Below, one piece after another: positions 1 through 6,185 of a DNA stretch of 6,589 bases. This stretch comes from CAJBIL01 sp044359525 (lineage in GTDB: Bacteria > Pseudomonadota > Gammaproteobacteria > Burkholderiales > Rhodocyclaceae). Each line of letters begins with the position of its first letter. Positions within the stretch are counted from its first letter, which is position 1. Made by a program: the position numbers and the translations under genes. Where the stretch lies: positions 1 through 6,589 of the forward strand of contig JBIKLY010000120.1 in the NCBI GenBank assembly GCA_044359525.1, written 5' to 3'. Under the pieces are notes generated by a model. It had not been told where the DNA came from, made no database searches, and saw only the letters and a list, made by a program, of their open reading frames with translations.

Positions 1-1504
1 CATTTCGGTGCTTTCCGCGGTTGAAGGTCTGGAGGTGGCAACGCCCGCCTTCCGGCCATTCATCATTCCGATCACGCTATGCGTGCTGTTCTCGCTGTTT
101 TTCGTCCAACGCAAGGGAACGGCGTCAATCGGCGCCTTGTTCGGGCCACTGATGCTGCTCTGGTTTTCGACACTGGCTGTCCTCGGTCTCTATAATCTGC
201 TGGCCAATCCTGGTGTGCTCAGGGCGCTTGACCCGTCCTACGGCATCAATTTCCTTTTTGAAAACCGCTCGATTGCGATTGTCGCGATGGGCGCCGTCGT
301 GCTCTCGGTCACCGGGGCCGAGGCACTGTATGCCGATATGGGGCACTTCGGCCGCCAGCCGATTCAGTTGGCCTGGTTCAGCTTCGTATTGCCGGCACTG
401 GTTCTCAACTACTTCGGTCAGGGTGCGCTGCTGCTGTCTGACCCCGCGGCTGTGCAGAATCCTTTCTATCATCTGGCCCCGGACTGGGCGCTTTATCCCC
501 TCGTTGCGTTGTCAACCGTCGCCACCGTGATTGCCTCACAGGCCGTAATTTCCGGCGCATTTTCGGTCACTCGCCAGGCCATGCAACTCGGTTTCGTGCC
601 GCGTTTCGAAGTGCAATACACCTCCGAGAAAGCGCAGGGGCAGATTTACCTGCCGGGGATTAACTGGGGCTTGTTTGCCGCCGTGGTGGTACTCGTCCTG
701 GGCTTCAAATCAACCAACAATCTGGCCGCCGCCTACGGCATCGCGGTTACCGGTGACATGGTGATCACCTCGCTGCTGGCCACGGTCGTTGCCGCGAAGG
801 TGTGGGGCTGGGGCTGGTTGCGGGCGATCGTCCTTTTCGCCTGTTTTCTGGTCGTTGAATTGACCTTCCTGTTCGCCAATCTTCTGAAAATCCCCGACGG
901 CGGCTGGTTTCCACTGGTTGCCGGTATGCTCGTATTTGTTCTGATGACGACCTGGAAGCGTGGCCGTCAGTTGCTTGCCGAGCGTCTCAGTGGTGAGGGC
1001 ATTGAACTTGAGCCGTTCATTGATGCCTTGCTGGTCTCGATGCCGGCACGCGTAGCCGGTACCGCGGTGTTCATGAATTCAAGCCCGACCGGTGTGCCGC
1101 ACGCGATGCTGCACAACCTGATGCATAACAAGGTGCTGCATGAACGGGTCATCGTCGTCTCGGTGCAGATGTTCGATGTGCCGTATGTGCCGGAAATCGA
1201 CCGTATCGAAATGCGCAAATTGAAAGGTGATTTTTACAGCGTCATTGTGCAGTACGGTTTCAAGGATGATCCGGATATTCCTGCGGCGCTGTCCTTGTGC
1301 GCTGAGCAGGGCCTGAAATTCGAGACGATGGAAACCTCGTTCTTTTTTGGCCGTGAAACCCTGATCCCGAAACTTAATTCCGACATGGCCCTGTGGCGTG
1401 AGAAGTTGTTCATTGCCATGTTCCGCAATGCCGGCAGCGCAACGAGCTTCTTCAAGATCCCGAGTAACCGGGTGGTCGAACTCGGCACCCAAGTCGTGCT
1501 CTGA
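1..1504 (+). CDS. kup: Kup-family low-affinity potassium uptake transporter, 5' end missing
   Basis: This is the 3' part of a KUP/HAK/KT potassium transporter, an inner-membrane protein that takes up K+ together with protons. The reading frame is open from base 2, and the first codons (Ile-Ser-Val-Leu-Ser-Ala-Val-Glu-Gly-Leu) match the family's conserved segment after the second membrane helix. The GTG at 8 is therefore not the real start. About 500 residues are present. Family members are about 620-630 residues, so roughly 120 N-terminal residues lie outside the window. Visible hallmarks are GAEALYADMGHFG (314-352), several hydrophobic helices between about 50 and 950, IPDGGWFPL (890-916), and a hydrophilic C-terminal domain from about 955, cytoplasmic in this family. 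The frame runs without breaks to TGA at 1502-1504. hflX follows 54 bases downstream on the same strand with no clear terminator between. Family assignment is firm; transport kinetics cannot be read from sequence. Confidence 0.95.
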   Translation, partial: ISVLSAVEGLEVATPAFRPFIIPITLCVLFSLFFVQRKGTASIGALFGPLMLLWFSTLAVLGLYNLLANPGVLRALDPSYGINFLFENRSIAIVAMGAVVLSVTGAEALYADMGHFGRQPIQLAWFSFVLPALVLNYFGQGALLLSDPAAVQNPFYHLAPDWALYPLVALSTVATVIASQAVISGAFSVTRQAMQLGFVPRFEVQYTSEKAQGQIYLPGINWGLFAAVVVLVLGFKSTNNLAAAYGIAVTGDMVITSLLATVVAAKVWGWGWLRAIVLFACFLVVELTFLFANLLKIPDGGWFPLVAGMLVFVLMTTWKRGRQLLAERLSGEGIELEPFIDALLVSMPARVAGTAVFMNSSPTGVPHAMLHNLMHNKVLHERVIVVSVQMFDVPYVPEIDRIEMRKLKGDFYSVIVQYGFKDDPDIPAALSLCAEQGLKFETMETSFFFGRETLIPKLNSDMALWREKLFIAMFRNAGSATSFFKIPSNRVVELGTQVVL

Positions 1505-1514
1505 GCATCTGCAA

Positions 1515-1520
1515 TAAAAT
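1515..1520 (+). promoter_or_regulatory. Possible -10 element upstream of hflX
   Basis: TAAAAT lies in the AT-richer gap between kup and hflX and matches the sigma-70 -10 consensus at five of six bases. No good -35 hexamer is found 16-18 bases upstream, where the DNA is still kup coding sequence. It could give hflX its own transcript, or hflX may simply be read through from kup. The call is weak. Confidence 0.25.
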
Positions 1521-1558
1521 GCCATCGCCTTCATAAATCCAGGAAAATCAATCTTCGA

Positions 1559-2902
1559 ATGCAAAGAGACGATAAAGAAAAGCCTCGTTATGCCGTCGTG
1601 GCATCCGTTCAGTTGTCCGGTGTAAGCGATGTCGAGTTCGAGGCATCATTGGCCGAATTGCGTGAGTTGGCAAAAACCCTGGGCTTCGAGGTCGTCCACA
1701 CTTTTGTGCAGAAGCGCTCCGGTTTCGATACGGCGGCCTACCTGGGCGTCGGCAAGCGTGAGGAGATCCGTTGCTACGTCAACAATGAAGCAATGGCTGC
1801 CGGCTACGATGCGCCGCCGGTCGCGCCGCATGTTGATTCGATCGAGGTAATCTTCGTTGATCACGAGATTTCTCCGTCGCAGGCGCGCAACCTTGAAAAA
1901 GAAGTTGGTTGCCCGGTGATGGACCGCACCATGGTCATTCTGGAGATTTTTCATCGCAATGCGCGCTCCCGTGCAGCCAAAGCGCAGGTGGAAATTGCCC
2001 GCCTCGGCTATATGGCGCCACGGCTGCGCGAGATGGCGAAGCTTGCCGGGCCGCAGGGACGGCAGCGCAGCGGCGTCGGCGGGCGCGGCGCCGGTGAATC
2101 AGGCACCGAGTTGGACAAGCGCAAGATTCGCGACCGGATCGCCGAACTGAATCTGGAAATTGTCGCGATGGACGCCGAGCGCAAGACGCAACGCGCGCGC
2201 CGGCAAGAGAGCCAGGGGTTGGCTGCTGTGGCCCTCGTTGGCTACACCAACGCCGGCAAGTCCACCCTGATGCGGGCGCTGACCGGCAGTGAGGTGCTGG
2301 TCGCCAACAAACTTTTCGCGACATTGGATACGACAGTGCGCGCTCTGCATCCCGAGAGCGTGCCGCGCGTTCTGGTCAGTGACACGGTTGGTTTCATCAA
2401 GAATTTGCCGCACGGCCTCGTCGCGTCATTCAAGTCAACGCTTGACGAAGCGCTTGATGCGTCGCTGCTGTTGCACGTCATCGATGCCAGCGATCCCGGA
2501 TTCGAGCGTCAGCTTGAAGTGACCGACAAAGTGCTGGCCGAGATCGGCGCGGATGTCGTGCCGCGTATGCGTGTTTTCAACAAGATTGATCACGTTGGTG
2601 ACGCCGACGCGCAGGCCGAGTGCGAAAGCGTGTTGCGCGAAAAATACCCCGATTGCGTTGTGATGAGTGCCCGCCGCCCTGATGATGTTGCCAGGCTGCG
2701 TCAGATGATCGTCAGCTTCTTCCAGAAGGACCTGCTTGAAGCTGAGCTTTTTCTCCCCTGGTCAGCGCAGCAAATGCGCGGCGAGGTCTTCGCAAGCTGT
2801 GAGGTACTCGAAGAACACGCCGACGCTGAAAACGCGATCCTTCGTGTCCGCGGTGAGCGCGCCACGGTCGAGCGTCTGCGCGAAAAGTGGGGTCGGTTTT
2901 AA
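1559..2902 (+). CDS. hflX: HflX-family ribosome-associated GTPase
   Basis: HflX proteins are cytoplasmic GTPases that bind the 50S subunit and, in studied bacteria, split stalled or stress-damaged ribosomes. The protein has 447 residues, against about 426 in E. coli. Order of parts: N-terminal HflX domain (about 10-155, including VDHEISPSQARNLE and a DRT segment), a glycine-rich linker (172-184) with a charged helical stretch (about 185-220), and the GTPase domain. All G motifs are visible: G1 GYTNAGKS at 228-235, the G2 region around LFATLDTTVR, G3 DTVGF at 275-279, G4 NKID at 341-344 and G5 SAR at 370-372. A C-terminal domain follows. The ATG at 1559 is preceded by AGGA at 1541-1544, a rather long spacing. 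The linker reads GGRGAGESGTELD rather than the common GTRGPGETQLE, and the gene sits after kup rather than after hfq, so it may be a second, divergent HflX. The GTPase call is very secure; orthology to E. coli hflX is less so. Confidence 0.93.
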   Translation: MQRDDKEKPRYAVVASVQLSGVSDVEFEASLAELRELAKTLGFEVVHTFVQKRSGFDTAAYLGVGKREEIRCYVNNEAMAAGYDAPPVAPHVDSIEVIFVDHEISPSQARNLEKEVGCPVMDRTMVILEIFHRNARSRAAKAQVEIARLGYMAPRLREMAKLAGPQGRQRSGVGGRGAGESGTELDKRKIRDRIAELNLEIVAMDAERKTQRARRQESQGLAAVALVGYTNAGKSTLMRALTGSEVLVANKLFATLDTTVRALHPESVPRVLVSDTVGFIKNLPHGLVASFKSTLDEALDASLLLHVIDASDPGFERQLEVTDKVLAEIGADVVPRMRVFNKIDHVGDADAQAECESVLREKYPDCVVMSARRPDDVARLRQMIVSFFQKDLLEAELFLPWSAQQMRGEVFASCEVLEEHADAENAILRVRGERATVERLREKWGRF

Positions 2903-2970
2903 GTTGTTCCGGTTCTTTGCATTCTGCGGTTGGAATCAGCGTTTTCAAACAGCCGGCCTTGTAGATATTC

Positions 2971-2992
2971 GCTTATAAGCTAATATGTAAGC
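2971..2992 (+). promoter_or_regulatory. Palindrome and -10-like region: putative operator/promoter of the toxin-antitoxin module
   Basis: A perfect 10-base palindrome, GCTTATAAGC, occupies 2971-2980. A further TAAGC half-site follows at 2988-2992, directly before the toxin ATG. TAATAT at 2981-2986 resembles a -10 hexamer, with TTGTAG at 2959-2964 as a poor -35, 16 bases away. TATAAG at 2974-2979 is an alternative -10. Type II antitoxins commonly repress their own promoter by binding such inverted repeats, so this is the natural autoregulatory site. Function is inferred from position and symmetry. Confidence 0.45.
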
Positions 2993-3316
2993 ATGTATGA
3001 AATTATCCATTACCTTGATGAGAGCGAAAACGATCTCTACCAGGATTGGCTCGATGGCCTGCGTGACCGCCTGGCAAAGATCGCCGTCATCAAGCGTGTC
3101 GCTCGCGTTGAGGCTGGTTTGTTTGGGGACTGCAAGTTCTTGCGGGACGGTATCGGCGAGTTGTGAATTGATGTCGGCGCCGGATACCGGGTCTATTACG
3201 CGCAGGTTGGCAATCAGGTGATATTGCTCACCAGCGGCGGCGACAAGAAATCGCAGAATAGGGATATTGACCGGGCAGTTGGGTTTTTGAAAGATTGGGA
3301 GAAGCGACATGGCTAA
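2993..3316 (+). pseudogene. HI1419-family (RelE/ParE superfamily, Gp49-like) toxin interrupted by an in-frame TGA
   Basis: Read through one stop, this frame encodes about 107 residues with the features of the HI1419-family addiction-module toxins, small RelE-superfamily proteins. The N-terminal part has DWLDGLRDR and the family's GLFGDCK segment. After the stop come DVGAGYRVYY and LLTSGGDKKSQNRDI, also family hallmarks. The TGA at 3164-3166 is codon 58. It falls where relatives have Arg in an E-L-R-I-D context, so one C-to-T change (CGA to TGA) explains it. No other stop or frameshift occurs before the TAA at 3314-3316, which suggests a recent lesion. The 57-residue product would lack the C-terminal half of the fold and should be inactive. 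The 3' end overlaps the antitoxin start by 8 bases, as in intact modules. No Shine-Dalgarno sequence is seen before ATG 2993. A base-calling error or stop readthrough are the alternatives. Confidence 0.82.
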
Positions 3317-3620
3317 AGCACACCGGACTCACGATGAAGCAACGGTTGAAATGTTCCGCCGCGACCCGGATCTTGCCGCGGAGTATCTGAACTCCGTGCT
3401 GGTCGATGGCGACGAAGCCGATCTGATGTTGGCGTTACGCAGCCTCAGCAAGGCGTTTGGCGGTGTTCAGGAGATAGCGCGTCAGGCAGAGGTGAATGCC
3501 CATACGCTCTATCGCACGCTGTCCCAGCAGGGAAATCCTGAGCTGAAGACACTTTCTGCCATTCTCAAGGCGATGGGAATGCGGTTGGCTGTACAGCCGA
3601 TTCATCAGGCGCATGCCTAA
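3309..3620 (+). CDS. HI1420-family addiction-module antitoxin (HTH DNA-binding)
   Basis: This 103-residue protein matches the HI1420-type antidote family. It would neutralise the partner toxin and repress the module's promoter. The opening HDEATVEMFRRDPDLAAEYLN (residues 8-28), the middle LALRSLSKAFGGVQEIAR (41-58) and the end LKTLSAILKAMGMRLAV (79-95) are characteristic. The helix-turn-helix lies at about residues 52-73, from GGVQEIARQAEV to LYRTLS. The ATG at 3309 has a good ribosome binding site, GGGAG at 3297-3301, with 7 bases of spacing. It overlaps the end of the toxin frame by 8 bases, which points to translational coupling. In this copy the ribosome would stop at the premature TGA about 145 bases earlier, so expression may rely on its own ribosome binding site. 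The frame is full length with no damage. It may now act as an orphan antitoxin or as a repressor of an inactive locus. Confidence 0.9.
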   Translation: MAKAHRTHDEATVEMFRRDPDLAAEYLNSVLVDGDEADLMLALRSLSKAFGGVQEIARQAEVNAHTLYRTLSQQGNPELKTLSAILKAMGMRLAVQPIHQAHA

Positions 3621-3670
3621 GCCGCTCCAAGGCTGTGATTTCCGGTAGAGAATCTGGCGGGCGCCTGTCG

Positions 3671-4288
3671 TCAGCGACGTCGCCAGACCTGCCAGTGCTC
3701 ACGCCCGGCAAAAACCGGAATCGAGTCCTCTGCCGGGCGATCAGCGCAGCGTGTGAAATCGGGCATCAGCAGGTCTTCAAGCTGCTGCGGCTGTGCGCCA
3801 AAGGGCGGCCCTTTCACTTCGTCGCTGAGGAAAAAATACCCTGCCAGCAGTCCGCCGGGATGCAGCAGTTTCGCCATACGTAGCGCGTAATCCGGCCACC
3901 GCCAGCGCGGCAGGGCGCACAGAAAGGCGCGTTCGTAGATCACGTCAAATGGTGCGTCCGGCTCGAACGTAAAAAAATCAGCGCAGAGCAGCTTGCCCGG
4001 CCAGTCGGCGCCCAGCGTAGTGCGTGCCGCTTCCACCGCAGCTGCTGAAAAATCCAGTGCGGTGACTTTCCATCCCGACGCATTGAGAAAAGCCGCATCC
4101 CAGGCGCTGCCACAGCCGGGAATCAGGACGTCAGGTGTGTGGCCGAACGTTGCGGCATGGCCGGTGGCAAATTCACACAGGGCCTGCGGCGCTTTGCCGG
4201 CTTCCCATGGGGTGATGCCGCTGCGAAAGCGCTGATCCCAGAAGTCGGGTAGCTCAGGGCGTTGATGAGCGGGCTTTTCGGTGGACAC
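3671..4288 (-). CDS. Thiopurine S-methyltransferase (TPMT) family SAM-dependent methyltransferase
   Basis: The 205-residue protein has a class I methyltransferase fold of the TPMT family, whose bacterial members methylate sulfur, selenium or tellurium compounds; the natural substrate here is unknown. The N-terminal FWDQRF (16-21) and TPWEAG (26-31) are typical of the family. SAM-binding motif I is VLIPGCGSAWDA (54-65), the acidic residue after strand 2 is Asp79 in ALDFS, and motif II includes DFFTF at 103-107. ERAFLCALPR (118-127) and the ending SIPVFAGREHWQVW are also diagnostic. The start is GTG at 4286-4288, supported by GGAGG (minus strand, 4294-4298) five bases upstream, which is a strong site. 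The gene converges with the antitoxin gene (50 bases between stops) and diverges from hemC (140 bases between starts). The length is slightly short of well-known bacterial TPMTs of about 215-220 residues, but no motif is missing. Confidence 0.88.
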   Translation of the reverse strand: MSTEKPAHQRPELPDFWDQRFRSGITPWEAGKAPQALCEFATGHAATFGHTPDVLIPGCGSAWDAAFLNASGWKVTALDFSAAAVEAARTTLGADWPGKLLCADFFTFEPDAPFDVIYERAFLCALPRWRWPDYALRMAKLLHPGGLLAGYFFLSDEVKGPPFGAQPQQLEDLLMPDFTRCADRPAEDSIPVFAGREHWQVWRRR

Positions 4289-4347
4289 GGGTGCCTCCGG
4301 TTATTGCGCAGACACTGGCAGTTGCTGTCTTGCGGCCTGATGAGGCA

Positions 4348-4356
4348 TGTTAGAAT
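4348..4356 (+). promoter_or_regulatory. Extended -10 sigma-70 promoter for hemC
   Basis: TGTTAGAAT combines a TG dinucleotide one base upstream with TAGAAT (4351-4356), a five-of-six match to TATAAT, so it fits an extended -10 promoter that can work with a weak -35. TTGCGG at 4330-4335 is a possible but poor -35 with a short 15-base spacer. Transcription would begin near 4363, leaving a leader of about 65 bases before the preferred hemC start. It is the only convincing promoter in the 140-base divergent gap. Confidence 0.55.
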
Positions 4357-4428
4357 CACGCATTGCGCCGCGTTGTTTTGCGACGAATTTGCCGACCTGG
4401 CTGTCAATGTTTTTATCGAGAATCCGCC

Positions 4429-5376
4429 TTGAATTCCTCAATTTCTGCGCCTTCGCGCATCGTTATCGCTTCACGCGAGTCGCGCCTTGCCATGTGGCAG
4501 GCCGTGCATGTCCGCGACCGTCTGTCGGCATTATATCCACAGAGCCAGGTCGAGATTCTCGGCATGACGACCAAGGGCGACCAGATTCTTGATCGCCCCC
4601 TGTCGGAGATTGGCGGCAAGGGCCTGTTCATCAAGGAACTCGAAGTCGCGATGCAGGAAGGCCGTGCGGACCTCGCCGTACATTCGATGAAGGATGTGCC
4701 GATGGAGATGCCCGAGGGCTTTGTCCTGGCGGCCATCTCGGCGCGCGAAAATCCGTGCGATGCCTTCATCTCGAACCGCTACAGCGGCCTTGACGAGCTG
4801 CCGGCCGGTGCCGTAGTCGGTACGTCGAGCAAGCGCCGCGAGTCGATCCTGCGCGCCGGATATCCGCAACTGATCATCAAGAGCCTGCGCGGCAATCTGG
4901 ATACGCGTTTGAAGAAACTCGATGCCGGTGAGTACGATGCGATCATCCTCGCTGCCGCCGGCCTGATTCGCCTCGGCTTGAAGGCGCGCATCAAGTCGGT
5001 ATTGACGCCGGAGCAGTCGCTGCCGGCGCCGGGGCAGGGGGCGCTGGGTATCGAGGTGCAGTCAGCGCTGCCTGGCGCGGCGGCGCTGGTGGCTTCGCTC
5101 AATGATCCGGAAACCGCGCACTGCGTACGCGCCGAGCGGGCTTTTTCGCGCGCCCTCGGCGGTAGTTGCCAGATCCCGCTCGGCGGCTACGCTGTGCTTG
5201 AGAATGGCGAACTCTGGCTGCGTGGCTTTGTTGCCACGTCGGATGGTCAGCAGATGGTCAGCGCTGAATTGCGTGGTGCGCCCGAAGACGATGAGTCGAT
5301 TGGCCGTATCCTTGCGCAGATGCTGCGCGATCAGGGTGCCGATGCCATTCTCGAAAAGCTTGCGCACTGCCAATGA
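4429..5376 (+). CDS. hemC: Porphobilinogen deaminase (hydroxymethylbilane synthase)
   Basis: HemC is a cytosolic enzyme that condenses four porphobilinogen molecules into hydroxymethylbilane, using a covalently attached dipyrromethane cofactor. Motifs visible: RIVIASRESRLAMWQA near the N terminus (10-25), HSMKDVP at 85-91 with catalytic Asp89 (E. coli Asp84 equivalent), RGNLDTRL, PAPGQGALGIE, and GGSCQIPLGG with Cys247, the cofactor attachment site. With a TTG start at 4429 the protein has 315 residues, near the family norm of about 310. The frame is open upstream to a TTG at 4363, but the extra 22 residues are arginine- and cysteine-rich, unlike the family, and that codon would fall at the predicted transcription start. 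A weak GAG (4418-4420) sits 8 bases before TTG 4429. No in-frame ATG precedes the conserved block. The stop overlaps the hemD start. Function is very secure; the start is moderately so. Confidence 0.95.
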   Translation: MNSSISAPSRIVIASRESRLAMWQAVHVRDRLSALYPQSQVEILGMTTKGDQILDRPLSEIGGKGLFIKELEVAMQEGRADLAVHSMKDVPMEMPEGFVLAAISARENPCDAFISNRYSGLDELPAGAVVGTSSKRRESILRAGYPQLIIKSLRGNLDTRLKKLDAGEYDAIILAAAGLIRLGLKARIKSVLTPEQSLPAPGQGALGIEVQSALPGAAALVASLNDPETAHCVRAERAFSRALGGSCQIPLGGYAVLENGELWLRGFVATSDGQQMVSAELRGAPEDDESIGRILAQMLRDQGADAILEKLAHCQ

Positions 5377-6149
5377 CACCGCTGCAGGGCAAAACTATCG
5401 TGGTCACCCGGCCGCGCGCCCAGGCCGGCAAGCTGGCCGGTTTGATTGCTGCGCAGGGCGGGGTTCCGGTTGTTTTTCCCTTGCTCGAGATCAGCCCGGC
5501 GCTTGATCCCGAACCTTTGCAGGCGGCCATCAAGGGACTTGAGCGTTACTCGTTTGCCGTTTTTATCAGCCCGAACGCAGTTGATTTCAGTGTCCCGGCC
5601 ATTCTGGACCGCGGCGCGTGGCCGGCAGGCCTGCAGGCGGTGGCTATCGGTCAGAGCAGTGTCGCCCTGCTTGCCAGCTACGGTATCGGGCCGACGCTGG
5701 CGCCGCATGAGCGCTTTGATTCGGAGGCTTTGCTTGAGTTGCCTGAACTGCAAACGGAACAGGTCAGCGGTCGGCGTGTCGTAATCTTTCGCGGCAATGG
5801 CGGGCGTGAGCTCCTCGCCGAAACATTGCGCGAACGTGGTGCCGAGGTTGATCATGTGACCTGTTATCAGCGTTCCGCGCCTGCCGCTGGCGCCGCGCCA
5901 TTGGACGCTTTATGGGCTGAAAATCAGCTGAGTGCGCTGACCGTTTCATCGAGCGAAGGTTTGCGCAATCTGATCGGCCTGCTTGACCCGATCGGGCAGG
6001 AGCGTTTGCGCAGGACACCCGTTTTCGTACCGCATCAGCGCATTGCCGATGTCGCAAGGGAGTTTGGCCTGCAGCAGGTAAGCCTGACCGGGCCTGCCGA
6101 TGCTGGCATCATTGCCGGGTTGTGCGCATATAATTGGCAGCAAGTATAA
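5373..6149 (+). CDS. hemD: Uroporphyrinogen-III synthase
   Basis: HemD cyclises hydroxymethylbilane with inversion of ring D to give uroporphyrinogen III, the precursor of haem, sirohaem and cobalamin. The 258-residue length is typical. The family is poorly conserved, but the expected bilobed pattern is present: GKTIVVTRPRAQA near residues 5-17, FPLLEISPAL, FAVFISPNAVDF (about 57-68), AVAIGQSSVALL, FDSEALLELPEL, GRRVVIFRGNGGRELLAETL (about 133-152) and then VTCYQRSAP, LTVSSSEGLRNL and TGPADAGIIAGL at the C-terminal end. The start codon overlaps the hemC stop in an ATGA arrangement, so translation is probably coupled; no strong ribosome binding site of its own is seen. hemX follows 36 bases later. 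Position directly after hemC supports the call. Confidence 0.94.
   Translation: MTPLQGKTIVVTRPRAQAGKLAGLIAAQGGVPVVFPLLEISPALDPEPLQAAIKGLERYSFAVFISPNAVDFSVPAILDRGAWPAGLQAVAIGQSSVALLASYGIGPTLAPHERFDSEALLELPELQTEQVSGRRVVIFRGNGGRELLAETLRERGAEVDHVTCYQRSAPAAGAAPLDALWAENQLSALTVSSSEGLRNLIGLLDPIGQERLRRTPVFVPHQRIADVAREFGLQQVSLTGPADAGIIAGLCAYNWQQV
6129..6134 (+). promoter_or_regulatory. Perfect TATAAT hexamer at the end of hemD, possible internal hemX promoter
   Basis: TATAAT lies within the last codons of hemD, 51 bases before the hemX start, followed by a second AT-rich patch, TATAAATAA at 6145-6153. No acceptable -35 stands 16-18 bases upstream; the nearest candidate, TTGCCG at 6112-6117, is only 11 bases away. 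It may be chance in an AT-rich gene junction, or may provide extra hemX transcription. Confidence 0.22.
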
Positions 6150-6185
6150 ATAACAGAAATTCGATCAACGGAAGAGTCTTGCAGG

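Noticed and set aside
8..10. GTG at base 8 as the start of the transporter gene
   Set aside because: The frame is open to the window edge and the residues before it match the conserved Kup interior, so the gene simply begins outside the window.
3164..3190. Possible UGA recoding (selenocysteine or programmed readthrough) in the toxin frame
   Set aside because: The position is Arg, not Cys, in the family, and the only local structure is a tiny CCGG-ATA-CCGG hairpin, not a convincing SECIS element. TGA is also the normal stop of kup, hemC and the methyltransferase gene here.
2945..3310. 121-codon open frame on the minus strand opposite the toxin
   Set aside because: It is antisense to the toxin frame, shows no recognisable family, and has no good start signal. 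The plus-strand frame explains the sequence better.
3653..3687. Inverted repeat TCTGGCG / CGCCAGA with an inner GTCG / CGAC stem between the converging antitoxin and methyltransferase genes
   Set aside because: It could fold and would suit a two-way terminator, but it has no T-run on either side and overlaps the methyltransferase stop codon, so it is not a supportable intrinsic terminator.
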